Origin: Bacillota bacterium
GTDB lineage: Bacteria > Bacillota > Clostridia > Christensenellales > UMGS416
Assembly: GCA_023410875.1 (NCBI GenBank)
Contig: JAEYPH010000024.1
Coordinates: forward strand, 1-23,066
Length of the DNA: 23,066 bases
Direction of reading: 5' to 3'
Shown: one piece after another, positions 1 to 7,215 of the stretch
How positions within the stretch are numbered: position 1 is the stretch's first letter
Layout of the letters: every line of letters starts with the position of its first letter
Notes under the pieces: model-generated
What the model was told of the DNA's origin: nothing
Seen by the model: the letters and a program-made list of their open reading frames with translations, nothing else
Databases searched by the model: none
Program-made: the position numbers and the translations under genes

Positions 1-96
1 ATGATTGTCTTGACCCACCTTGCGCCACCTCCGTTGCTTTGTTGTCTCGCAACTTCAGTGTAACGGTTCCTTGACCTTGGTGGGCCTTTTTATTTC
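1..96 (+). terminator. Possible terminator-like structured RNA end at window edge
   Basis: CCCACC at 14-19 can pair with GGTGGG at 79-84, and the right arm is followed by CC and then a T-rich run (87-95), as in a rho-independent terminator read on the plus strand. Between the arms there are two competing pairings: GTTGC (33-37) with GCAAC (49-53), or CCGTT (31-35) with AACGG (62-66). The outer stem is short and the loop long, so this could be the 3' end of a structured RNA or leader that starts outside the window. I see no T-box consensus and no credible coding region here. Confidence 0.35.
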
Positions 97-120
97 CTCT
101 CTGGGCATTTCATTTTACAA

Positions 121-300
121 CTTGCCCAAACTTTACCGATTTCATCGGTTATCAAGCTGTTAGTCGTATATTTGGTGCAAAAGGGATTTCGCGCCTGCTG
201 GCGCGACCAAAGGGCTTTCCGGTCGCCCTTTGGAAACCTTCGGCACCAATTGTTTGAGTGTTTCTACTTTCCTAAACCGGATAGAAAAGGGCTCAAACTG
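121..300. other. Highly structured non-coding stretch upstream of the hisS promoter
   Basis: An outer stem TTGGTGC (172-178) / GCACCAA (243-249) encloses two perfect hairpins: CGCGCC/GGCGCG (190-195/200-205) and CCAAAGGGC/GCCCTTTGG (207-215/225-233), giving a three-way junction. A hairpin CCGAT/ATCGG lies upstream (136-140/144-148). A further one, GTTTGAG/CTCAAAC (252-258/292-298), lies downstream. A direct repeat GCAATGCTTC follows at 301-320. The stretch lies upstream of the hisS promoter, so it is not part of the hisS leader. It could be a small RNA or a dispersed intergenic repeat. The strand is unknown. Confidence 0.45.
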
Positions 301-358
301 GCAATGCTTCGCAATGCTTCGAGCTAAGAGATTATCAAACATAAGCCTCATCTCTTGT

Positions 359-387
359 TTGACAGCCAAAAATCGCATGGGTATAAT
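359..387 (+). promoter_or_regulatory. hisS-aspS promoter, near-perfect sigma-A type
   Basis: TTGACA at 359-364 and TATAAT at 382-387 are separated by exactly 17 bases. Both hexamers match the consensus fully. The expected start is near 394, giving a short leader to the hisS ATG at 418 with GAGG at 407-410 as ribosome binding site. Confidence 0.9.
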
Positions 388-417
388 TGATAAGATTAAA
401 ACAAACGAGGATTTGCC

Positions 418-1692
418 ATGATTACCAGCGCCCCCAAGGGCACACGGGACATTCTGCCCGGCGAAAGCCGCAAGTGGCAATGGATGGAAGCGTGCATGCG
501 CGACGTCTGCACCGCCTTCGGCTACCGGGAAATCCGCATCCCCACCTTCGAACACACCGAGCTCTTCCTGCGCAGCGTGGGCAGCACCACGGACATTGTG
601 CAGAAGGAGATGTACACCTTTGAGGACAAGGGTGGGCGCTCCATCACGCTGAAGCCCGAGGGTACCGCCGGCGTGGCCCGCGCCTTCGTGGAGCACAGCC
701 TGTATAACGAGACGCTGCCCGTGAAGATGTATTATCTATATAACCCGACCTTCCGCTATGAGCGGCCCCAGGCCGGCCGTCTGCGCGAGCACCACCAGTT
801 CGGCGTGGAGGTGTTTGGCGCCGCCGCCAGCACCATGGACGCCGAGGTGATACTGCTGGCGGTGTCCGTGCTGCGCAAGCTAGGTTTGGGGAACCTGGAG
901 GTCAACCTGAACTCCATCGGCTGCCCCAGCTGCCGCCCGGCCTATCACGCCAAGCTCAAGGCCTATTTCGCCCAACATGTGGACAAGCTGTGCCCCACGT
1001 GCGCCGACCGACTGGAGCGCAACCCACTGCGCATACTGGATTGCAAGGACAAGGGCTGCCACGCGCTGGTGCAGGGCGCGCCGCGCACCCTGGACAACCT
1101 GTGCGACGATTGCGCCGGGCACTTCGCCAGCCTTCAAAACCTTCTGAATGACGCCGGCGTGCGCTATGTCATCAACCCTCTGCTGGTACGCGGGCTGGAT
1201 TATTACAACCGCACGGTGTTTGAGATCGTGTCGCCGGACATCGGCGCCCAGAGCTCCGTGGCCGGCGGCGGGCGCTACGATGGGCTGATCGAGGAAGTCG
1301 GCGGCCCGGCCACGGCGGGCATCGGCTTTGGCATGGGCATGGAGCGCCTGCTGATGGCGCTGGAGACGCAAAACCTGGTGCCGGCCGACCTGGAAGCCAA
1401 GCCTGTTTATGTTGCCTCCATGGGAGAAGCTGCCCGGGCGGAGGCCTTCCGCCTGGCGTTGCGGTTGCGCGAGCGCGGCATCACCGCCGAGTGCGACCAC
1501 CTGAGCCGCAGCTTTAAGGCGCAATTCAAGCACGCCGACAAGTTGGGCAGCCACTTCGTCGTCGTGTTGGGAGACAACGAACTGGCCAGCGGCCAGTGGA
1601 AAGTCAAAGATCTGGCCAACGGCACGGAAACCACCGTGCCCAAGGACGGTATTGTGGATATGCTCATACATCAACAGCAAGGGGAAGCATGA
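418..1692 (+). CDS. hisS: Histidyl-tRNA synthetase
   Basis: A cytoplasmic class II aminoacyl-tRNA synthetase that charges tRNA-His with histidine using ATP. The 424-aa length is normal. The N-terminus has the family opening GTRDILPGE (residues 8-16). Motif 2 is FRYERPQAGR followed by the HHQFGVEVFG stretch (112-134). The histidine-specific motif LVRGLDYY lies at 256-263, and motif 3, GIGFGMGMERL, at 301-311. The insertion domain carries several CxxC-type pairs (about 168-232), and the last 90 or so residues are the anticodon-binding domain. The ATG at 418 has GAGG eight bases upstream and directly follows a consensus promoter. The stop codon touches the aspS start, so the two are translationally coupled. 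The hisS-aspS order is common in Bacillota. Confidence 0.97.
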   Translation: MITSAPKGTRDILPGESRKWQWMEACMRDVCTAFGYREIRIPTFEHTELFLRSVGSTTDIVQKEMYTFEDKGGRSITLKPEGTAGVARAFVEHSLYNETLPVKMYYLYNPTFRYERPQAGRLREHHQFGVEVFGAAASTMDAEVILLAVSVLRKLGLGNLEVNLNSIGCPSCRPAYHAKLKAYFAQHVDKLCPTCADRLERNPLRILDCKDKGCHALVQGAPRTLDNLCDDCAGHFASLQNLLNDAGVRYVINPLLVRGLDYYNRTVFEIVSPDIGAQSSVAGGGRYDGLIEEVGGPATAGIGFGMGMERLLMALETQNLVPADLEAKPVYVASMGEAARAEAFRLALRLRERGITAECDHLSRSFKAQFKHADKLGSHFVVVLGDNELASGQWKVKDLANGTETTVPKDGIVDMLIHQQQGEA

Positions 1693-3473
1693 TGGAAACC
1701 ATAGGCAACTGGAAGCGCACTAGCATGTGCGCGGAACTCAACGTAAGCAGCGTGGGCCAGACAGTCACGCTGATGGGCTGGGCCCAGCGCCGGCGCGACC
1801 TGGGCAGCCTTATCTTCCTGTGGCTGCGGGATCGCAGCGGCCTGGTGCAGGTCGTGTTTGACCAGTCCCGAGACGAGGCTCTCTTTGAACGCGCCTGTGC
1901 GATCCGCAGCGAATACGTGCTGGCCGTACGCGGCCAGGTCGTCGCCCGCGACGAGAAGAACGTAAACGCCGAGATGGCCACCGGCGCCATCGAAGTGCTG
2001 GTCACCGAGCTTAAAATCCTCAACAGTGCCGAGACGCTGCCCTTTTCCATCGAGAGCGACAACGTCTCCGACGCGCTGCGCCTGAAATACCGCTATTTGG
2101 ACCTGCGCCGCGCCGAGGCCCAGCGCCCCATCCACATGAAATACAAGGTCACCCGGGAGTTCCGCAACTTCCTGGACGGCCATGGCTTCATGGACATCGA
2201 GACGCCTATGCTGACCAAGAGCACGCCGGAAGGCGCCCGCGACTATCTGGTGCCCAGCCGCGTGCATCACGGCAAGTTCTACGCGCTGCCTCAGTCGCCA
2301 CAGCTGTTCAAGCAGCTACTGATGGTCAGCGGCTTTGACCGGTATTATCAGATCACCAAGTGTTTCCGCGATGAGGACCTGCGGGCCAACCGCCAGCCGG
2401 AGTTCCAACAGGTGGACATCGAGATGTCCTTCGTGGATCAGGAGGATGTGCTCGCCATCATGGAAGACATGATGCGCCACATGTTCTGTGCCTGCATCGG
2501 CGTGGAAATCCCCAATCCCCTGCCCCGGCTCACCTACAAGCAGGCCATGGAGCTGTACGGCTCCGACAAGCCCGACCTGCGCTTCGATATGAAGATCACC
2601 GATGTCAGCGATCTGGTGGCCGGCTGCGACTTCAAGGTGTTCGCCGACGCCGTGGCCTCCGGCGGCAAGGTGGCCGCCGTGTGCGCCCGGGGCGGCGCCC
2701 GCTTCACCCGCAAGGACATCGACGCTCTGACCGAACACGTGAAGACCTACCGCGCCCGCGGCCTGGCGTGGCTGATCCTGGAGGGCGTCTCTGCACGCTC
2801 CTCCTTCACCAAGTTCCTGACGCCCGAGCTGCAGCAGGCGCTGGTGGAGCGCGCAGCCATGCAAGATGGCGACGCGCTGTTCCTGGTAGCCGACGCCGCG
2901 CCCATCACCCATGTGGCGCTGGGGCAGCTGCGCCTGGAGCTGGGCCGCCGGCTGGGCCTCATTCGCAAGGGCGACTATCAACTGTTGTGGGTAACGGAAT
3001 TCCCGCTGGTGGAATACAGCGAGGAGGACGGCCGCTATGTGGCCCAGCACCACCCCTTCACGAGCCCCATGGACGAGGACATGGACCTGTTGGACACCAA
3101 CATCGAAGCCGTGCGCACCAAGGCTTATGACCTCGTGTGCAACGGCGACGAGATCGGCGGCGGCTCCATCCGCATCCACGACCGCGAGCTGCAGGAGCGC
3201 ATCTTCAAGGCGCTGAGCTTTTCCGCCGAGGAGGCGCAGGCACGTTTCGGCTTCCTGCTCAACGCATTCAAATACGGCGCTCCGCCCCATGGGGGCATCG
3301 CCTTCGGGCTGGACCGCTTCACGATGACGATGGCGGGCGTGGACAGCATCCGCGATGTTGTGGCCTTCCCCAAGGTGCAGAGCGCCTCCTGCCTGATGAC
3401 CGAAGCGCCCTCCGAGGTGGATGCCAAGCAGCTTCGAGAACTGGGCATAGAGATCAAGGGAAACGCTGAATAA
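1692..3473 (+). CDS. aspS: Aspartyl-tRNA synthetase
   Basis: A class II synthetase charging tRNA-Asp with aspartate, bacterial type, 593 aa. An N-terminal OB-fold anticodon domain (about 10-110, with GWAQRRRDLGSLIF) is followed by the catalytic core: ETPMLTKSTPEGARDY, motif 2 with FRDEDLRANRQPEFQQ, a GAD insertion domain (about 290-430), and motif 3 GGIAFGLDRF near residue 540. Two ATGs lie in tandem (1689 and 1692). I chose 1692 because AAGGGG (1679-1684) is then 7 bases away; the ATG at 1689 would overlap the hisS stop with tight spacing. The last codons (G-N-A-E-stop) fall inside the left end of the palindromic element at 3458-3622, so the native C-terminus may have been replaced. Whether the enzyme also charges tRNA-Asn cannot be told from this window. 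Confidence 0.97.
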   Translation: METIGNWKRTSMCAELNVSSVGQTVTLMGWAQRRRDLGSLIFLWLRDRSGLVQVVFDQSRDEALFERACAIRSEYVLAVRGQVVARDEKNVNAEMATGAIEVLVTELKILNSAETLPFSIESDNVSDALRLKYRYLDLRRAEAQRPIHMKYKVTREFRNFLDGHGFMDIETPMLTKSTPEGARDYLVPSRVHHGKFYALPQSPQLFKQLLMVSGFDRYYQITKCFRDEDLRANRQPEFQQVDIEMSFVDQEDVLAIMEDMMRHMFCACIGVEIPNPLPRLTYKQAMELYGSDKPDLRFDMKITDVSDLVAGCDFKVFADAVASGGKVAAVCARGGARFTRKDIDALTEHVKTYRARGLAWLILEGVSARSSFTKFLTPELQQALVERAAMQDGDALFLVADAAPITHVALGQLRLELGRRLGLIRKGDYQLLWVTEFPLVEYSEEDGRYVAQHHPFTSPMDEDMDLLDTNIEAVRTKAYDLVCNGDEIGGGSIRIHDRELQERIFKALSFSAEEAQARFGFLLNAFKYGAPPHGGIAFGLDRFTMTMAGVDSIRDVVAFPKVQSASCLMTEAPSEVDAKQLRELGIEIKGNAE

Positions 3474-3622
3474 ATGGAGCGTCTGGAATGCGAAGTGGAT
3501 TTTTTCGTCCTGCCAGGCGGAGGAAGGCGCTTATGCAGTTAGAGCATAAGCAACTGACGACAACGAAGCAGGGCGGAAAAAGACCAAGCAAGACAGATGC
3601 TATGCTTTGTTCAGTGTTTCCC
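3458..3622. repeat. MITE-like symmetric palindromic element overlapping the aspS stop
   Basis: Terminal inverted repeats are GGGAAACGCTGAATAAA (3458-3474) and TTTGTTCAGTGTTTCCC (3606-3622). Both arms are exactly 79 nt, around a 7-nt loop closed by GCTTATGC/GCATAAGC (3529-3536/3544-3551). A middle stem pairs TTTTTCGTCCTGC (3501-3513) with GCAGGGCGGAAAAA (3568-3581). The four mismatches I found in the well-aligned blocks are all G-U pairs if the plus strand is transcribed. CAAGG occurs at both edges (3455-3459 and 3622-3626), a possible target duplication that overlaps the repeat ends. There is no transposase, so the element would be non-autonomous. Confidence 0.7.
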
Positions 3623-3643
3623 AAGGAATCCTGAGTTAATAAG

Positions 3644-3673
3644 GAAAACGCCCGGCCATGGCCGGGCGTTTTC
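3644..3673. terminator. Bidirectional terminator after hisS-aspS
   Basis: A perfect 30-bp palindrome: fifteen bases from 3644, including GCCCGGCC, mirrored exactly through 3673, with A4 on one side and T4 on the other. It can end the aspS transcript on the plus strand and the lipoprotein transcript arriving from the minus strand. Confidence 0.85.
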
Positions 3674-3727
3674 GTATCTCAAGTTGATTGCCAATTGAAA
3701 GCTAGGCCGATCTGGCCGAGAATGCTG

Positions 3728-3967
3728 TTAGGATGCCGCAGCTGACGCTGTCGCAGCGGGTGAAGCAGCCGGGGAAGCCGCCGTCGTAGCTGTGGACGTC
3801 GGGGTTGTCGTCGCCGTAACCAAAGGCGTGGCTGTGGGCGTAGGCCGCAGCGTTACCTCCACTGTCGTTAACGGCGTTGGCGTGGCCGGCGTGGGCCGAC
3901 AGGCCGCCAACAGAACGACGACCAGCATCATCACGGAAACCAGAGCAAAGACCACTTTCTTGTTCAT
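3728..3967 (-). CDS. Small Thr/Pro/Ala-rich lipoprotein
   Basis: A predicted 79-aa membrane-anchored lipoprotein of unknown function. Residues 1-23 are a lipoprotein signal peptide (MNKK start, hydrophobic core, lipobox LAAC with Cys23). The mature part is almost entirely Thr, Pro and Ala (repeats such as TPTATP and AASPAASPAA), which suggests an extended, flexible surface peptide. There is no recognisable domain. An upstream in-frame ATG at 4039 would add 24 basic residues before the signal peptide. I preferred 3967 because a signal peptide should begin at the start, and GGAGG (3980-3984) plus AAGG lie upstream. It is the last gene of the minus-strand block that starts at thuA, 130 bases after mtnA. 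The reading-frame choice is supported by the signal peptide; the function is open. Confidence 0.7.
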   Translation of the reverse strand: MNKKVVFALVSVMMLVVVLLAACRPTPATPTPLTTVEVTLRPTPTATPLVTATTTPTSTATTAASPAASPAATASAAAS

Positions 3968-4029
3968 GTACCTTTTTCGCCTCCTTCTGTGCGTATTTTT
4001 TCCCATAAACCGCCTGATATGTTTGGGAA

Positions 4030-4061
4030 TATCTGTCATAAGACACAGGTCCCGACAGATA
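4030..4061. promoter_or_regulatory. Inverted repeat upstream of the small lipoprotein gene
   Basis: TATCTGTC (4030-4037) and GACAGATA (4054-4061) are perfect inverted copies, 16 bases apart, in the mtnA-lipoprotein gap. A weak minus-strand promoter may overlap it. It could be an operator or an RNA stem; there is no run of T that would make it a terminator. Confidence 0.4.
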
Positions 4062-4097
4062 CAATTTCTCCAGAAGGGAGCGTTGTTATGCGGTTTT

Positions 4098-5120
4098 CTA
4101 AGATTGGCAGATTTTCCCTAGACTTTGTTCAAACGGCGGCAGCGCCACGCCGCTGTCGGTGATGATGGCGGAGATGAGCGATGCCGGCGTCACATCAAAG
4201 GCCGGATTGTAGGCGCTGATGCCCTGAGGCGCGGTGCGCACGCCCATAGCGTGGAACACCTCATCCTGCGAGCGCTGCTCAATGGGGATGCCTTCGCCGC
4301 CGGGCAGCATCAGGTCCACCGTGGACACCGGCGCGGCCACGTAGAATGGGATGCCATGAGCCTTTGCGCACAGCGCCACCGCGTAAGTGCCGATCTTGTT
4401 GGCGGTGTCGCCGTTGGCGGCGATGCGGTCTGCCCCCACGACGACGCGCTGCACGCGGCCACTCTTCATGAGCCACGCGGCCATATTGTCGCACAGCAGC
4501 GTCACCGGTATGCCGTCCTCGTGCAGCTCGGTGGCGGTCAGGCGAGCTCCCTGCAGATAGGGCCGCGTTTCGTCGGCGTACACATGGATGTTCTTCCCAG
4601 CGGCATGGGCGGCACGGATGACGCCCAGCGCCGTGCCGATGCCGGCGGTGGCCAGCGCCCCGGCGTTGCAGTGGGTCAATATGCCGTCGCCGGGTTGTAT
4701 CAGTTCGTTGCCATATTGGCCGATGCGTTGGCAGCACAGCACATCCTCCTGTTCAATGCGCACTGCCTCGGCCTGCAGCACCGCTGCCGAGCCGCTGTCC
4801 ACCGCTCCATGGGGCAGCGTGGCCAGCATGCGGTCCACCGCCCACATCAGGTTCACAGCGGTAGGGCGCGCCCGACGCAGCGCCGCTGCCTTGGCCAAAA
4901 ACACATCCCGCGAGCCTCCAGCCGCCGCAACTTCTGCGGCGGCCAACGCCATGGCATAGGCTGCCGACACGCCGATGGCCGGCGCGCCGCGCACGACCAT
5001 GTCTGTTATCGCGCGGCCAACTTGTTCGCAGGTATCGCAGCGCACATAGACAACCTCGCTGGGCAGCAGCCGCTGGTCCAGCAGCAGCAGCGCGTCGCCT
5101 GTCCATTCCAATGTCTTCAT
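4098..5120 (-). CDS. mtnA: S-methyl-5-thioribose-1-phosphate isomerase
   Basis: By family, converts 5-methylthioribose-1-phosphate to 5-methylthioribulose-1-phosphate in methionine salvage; related to eIF2B alpha-type proteins. The 340-aa protein shows RGAPAIGVSAAYAMALA (44-60), the catalytic cysteine in THCNAG (Cys151) and the catalytic aspartate in GADRIAANGD (Asp231). These correspond to the Cys/Asp pair known in MtnA enzymes. ADETRPYLQGARLTATEL (182-199) is also typical. The ATG at 5120 has GGAGG six bases upstream. No other salvage gene (mtnN, mtnK, mtnB and so on) is nearby. The gene lies 69 bases behind a Gfo/Idh gene with a strong hairpin between, so it may depend on read-through. Relatives act on ribose-1,5-bisphosphate or 5-deoxyribose-1-phosphate, so the substrate is the uncertain part. 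Confidence 0.9.
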   Translation of the reverse strand: MKTLEWTGDALLLLDQRLLPSEVVYVRCDTCEQVGRAITDMVVRGAPAIGVSAAYAMALAAAEVAAAGGSRDVFLAKAAALRRARPTAVNLMWAVDRMLATLPHGAVDSGSAAVLQAEAVRIEQEDVLCCQRIGQYGNELIQPGDGILTHCNAGALATAGIGTALGVIRAAHAAGKNIHVYADETRPYLQGARLTATELHEDGIPVTLLCDNMAAWLMKSGRVQRVVVGADRIAANGDTANKIGTYAVALCAKAHGIPFYVAAPVSTVDLMLPGGEGIPIEQRSQDEVFHAMGVRTAPQGISAYNPAFDVTPASLISAIITDSGVALPPFEQSLGKICQS

Positions 5121-5142
5121 ACCAGCCTCCGAGATATCAAAT

Positions 5143-5174
5143 AGGGCCGCCCGTATGGTTCGCCGGGCGGCCCT
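5143..5174 (-). terminator. Strong hairpin between Gfo/Idh gene and mtnA
   Basis: AGGGCCGCCCG (5143-5153) and CGGGCGGCCCT (5164-5174) form a perfect 11-bp GC-rich stem with a 10-base loop. Read on the minus strand it is followed by ATTTGATATC, not a clean T run, so termination is probably partial. Downstream mtnA may be expressed by read-through or the hairpin may stabilise the upstream message. Confidence 0.65.
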
Positions 5175-5189
5175 GGGAATCCTTTGCGG

Positions 5190-6299
5190 TTATTCGTCCA
5201 GCTGCCCCTTGAGCAGGCCCACGGGCATCGGCGCGGGCATGTCACAGGTGCTGTCCAGGCGGTACACCAGGCCCTCGCGGTCGGCATCGTGGAAGGCATG
5301 CATCGTGTCCAGCACGTGATAGGTCAGCTCCGCGTTGGCGCGGTGGGGTCGGCCGGTGCGCAGGGCGTAGGCCATGTCCGCCACACCTACGCCACGGCTG
5401 TTCTCGGCATAGCCGTGCAGCACGGGGATGTCCTGCCAGCTGTCCATGCCGGCCTTGCGGTAACGCACCGGGCCGCCGAAGGTGTTGGGGTCCGGCACCG
5501 AAAGCGTGCCCAGGCTGCCATAGATCTCGATGCGTGGCAGCTCCGCCGCCCAGATATCGAAGGACGTCAGAATCGTGCCGATGGCGCCGCTGCGGAAGTT
5601 GATCAGGCCCGCCACATGGGTGGGCACCTCGACATCCACAATGGTGCCATACTTCTTGGCGGACGTGATCGTGCGCGTGGGGAACGTGATGCGCGTGGAG
5701 CCGGCCACGCTTTCGATGGGCCCCATCAGGTTGATCAGCGCCGTCAGGTAATAGGGGCCCATGTCGAACATCGGGCCGCCGCCGACCTTGTAGTAGAACT
5801 CCGGGTCCGGATGCCAGCTCTCGTGGCCGTGGCAGGTCATAAAGGCCGTGCTGGCCACCGGTGTGCCGATCCAGCCATCCTCGATGAGCTTGCGGCAGGT
5901 CTGTATGCCGCCGCCCAGGAAGGTGTCCGGCGCGCCGCCGGCCAGCAGGCCCTTCTTTTTGGCCAGGTCGCGTACCTTGCGGCCGTCCTCGCGGGTCACG
6001 GCCAGCGGCTTTTCCACGTACACATGCTTGCCGGCCTCCAGCGCCGCCAAACACACGTCGGCGTGGAAGGGAGGCGTGGTCAGATTGACGACGATCTCGA
6101 TCTCAGGATCGGCCAACAGCTGCTGCGCCGTATCATAGACCACAGGAATGCCATACTTCTCCGCGGCGGCCACCGAGCGGCTGCGGTCCAGGTCCGCAAC
6201 GGCCTTCACTTCCAGGATATCGAACACCTTGGTCATGTTCTCAAAATAGATGCTGCTGATGTTGCCGCAGCCGACAACACCGACTTTCACTTTCTTCAT
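5190..6299 (-). CDS. Gfo/Idh/MocA-family oxidoreductase (ThuB-like by context)
   Basis: Predicted NAD(P)-dependent sugar or polyol dehydrogenase, 369 aa. The N-terminal Rossmann fold has GVVGCGNI (7-14); the catalytic lysine motif is EKP (96-98); the C-terminal half is the usual alpha/beta substrate domain. The conserved Asp is present in MFDMGPYYL (Asp179), but the usual catalytic His four residues later is Tyr (Tyr183). Start: ATG 6299 with GGGGGAG just upstream; an in-frame GTG at 6311 is a poorer choice. It lies 12 bases after the ThuA-like gene, so the two are co-transcribed. In rhizobia, thuA and thuB (also Gfo/Idh) act together in trehalose use, so a paired role in oxidising a disaccharide or glycoside is likely. 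The actual substrate is unknown. Confidence 0.88.
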   Translation of the reverse strand: MKKVKVGVVGCGNISSIYFENMTKVFDILEVKAVADLDRSRSVAAAEKYGIPVVYDTAQQLLADPEIEIVVNLTTPPFHADVCLAALEAGKHVYVEKPLAVTREDGRKVRDLAKKKGLLAGGAPDTFLGGGIQTCRKLIEDGWIGTPVASTAFMTCHGHESWHPDPEFYYKVGGGPMFDMGPYYLTALINLMGPIESVAGSTRITFPTRTITSAKKYGTIVDVEVPTHVAGLINFRSGAIGTILTSFDIWAAELPRIEIYGSLGTLSVPDPNTFGGPVRYRKAGMDSWQDIPVLHGYAENSRGVGVADMAYALRTGRPHRANAELTYHVLDTMHAFHDADREGLVYRLDSTCDMPAPMPVGLLKGQLDE

Positions 6300-6311
6300 G
6301 GTCTCCCCCAC

Positions 6312-7019
6312 CTACTTCAGATTGGCGCAGTTCAGACCGCGCTGGATGGCCACATCGCGACCCTGCGCCGCCCACAGCATGCCCCGCAGCATCATCGTCT
6401 GCGCCGGCTCGATGTCGAACACGTCGTCATGGTGGCCCAGCGATGTGTAGAACACGCGGCCATAGCCCCAAGTCTTGGTCCAGGTCAGCGGCACGTCCAC
6501 CTCGCCGTTGGTCGTGTAGTAGCCCTTGGCCACCGGGAAGCGCGTGGTGGCCAGCACGTTGATGGCCGGGTCCACATGCACATAATACTGCTCGCTCTTG
6601 AGCTCAAAATCGTCGATGCCATCGATGATGGGGCTGGACGAGTTCTTCTTGATGTTGACGCGATAGGGTGTGCCGTCGTTGCCCGGGTGCGCCACCCACT
6701 GGCCGCCGGTGATAAACTGCCAGTCGGTGTCCTCGCGGAAGCTGTCGCACATGCCGCCGTGGCAGCCGGCCATGCCCACGCCGCTGGCCACAGCCTCACT
6801 GACAGCCTGGCACTGCTCGCGGGTGATCTTGCCCATGGTCCATACCGGCACGATCAGATGCAGGGTCTTGAGCTTTTCCGCATCCAGAAAAGAATCCAGC
6901 GTGTCGGAAAGCTCCACCTCGAAGCCTTCCTCACGAAGCAGGCGCGTGAAGCGCGCGGAAATCTGCACGGGTTCGTGGCCGTCCCACCCACCCTGCACAA
7001 CCAAAGCTTTTCTTGCCAT
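6312..7019 (-). CDS. ThuA-like domain protein
   Basis: A 235-aa protein of the ThuA family (trehalose utilisation; flavodoxin/glutamine-amidotransferase-like fold), cytoplasmic with no signal peptide. Seen in the sequence: an N-terminal beta strand and turn (KALVVQGGWDGHEP), HLIVPVW (54-60), GCHGGMCDSF (85-94), GGQWVAHPG (105-113), YYVHVD (145-150) and a C-terminal WGYGRVFYTSLGHH block. These match the conserved Gly-His-Gly-Gly and His-rich patterns of the family. Two starts are possible: ATG 7025 abuts GGAGG (7026-7030), whereas ATG 7019 sits six bases from it, so 7019 is preferred. It is the first gene of an operon with a Gfo/Idh dehydrogenase. I found no clear promoter in the 190 bases upstream. 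Confidence 0.85.
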   Translation of the reverse strand: MARKALVVQGGWDGHEPVQISARFTRLLREEGFEVELSDTLDSFLDAEKLKTLHLIVPVWTMGKITREQCQAVSEAVASGVGMAGCHGGMCDSFREDTDWQFITGGQWVAHPGNDGTPYRVNIKKNSSSPIIDGIDDFELKSEQYYVHVDPAINVLATTRFPVAKGYYTTNGEVDVPLTWTKTWGYGRVFYTSLGHHDDVFDIEPAQTMMLRGMLWAAQGRDVAIQRGLNCANLK

Positions 7020-7148
7020 CGTCATCCTCCAAAGAGTATTTCTTGTTAAATATTACACGGATTTGCCGTTTTCCCTTTATCCCGAAACCATGTTTTATAA
7101 CTGGTTTTCATCTCATGGCGCTTGTTTGCCCGTCCGTGCGCTTCGCGC

Positions 7149-7177
7149 TTGACAACCTTACCATTTTCCTTTAGTAT
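7149..7177 (+). promoter_or_regulatory. Promoter of tRNA-Arg
   Basis: TTGACA (7149-7154) and TAGTAT (7172-7177) are 17 bases apart. Transcription would start near 7184, about 32 bases before the tRNA. Confidence 0.75.
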
Positions 7178-7215
7178 GCTTACGCAGGATCGCAACAGCG
7201 GTCTATTCATATCGT

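Noticed and set aside
1..417. T-box riboswitch for the tRNA synthetase genes
   Set aside because: No T-box consensus (GGTGGNACCGCG-like) is on the plus strand, and the hisS promoter lies only about 25 bases before the gene, leaving no room.
160..696. 178-codon minus-strand frame opposite hisS
   Set aside because: It is antisense to hisS and its upstream hairpin region, with no ribosome binding site or domain.
3474..3542. 22-codon frame right after aspS
   Set aside because: It lies wholly inside the palindromic element and has no ribosome binding site.
5184..7049. 621-codon plus-strand frame
   Set aside because: It mirrors two clear minus-strand genes; the His/Arg/Gly/Ala-rich product is typical of GC-rich antisense frames. 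The same holds for 9198-10901.
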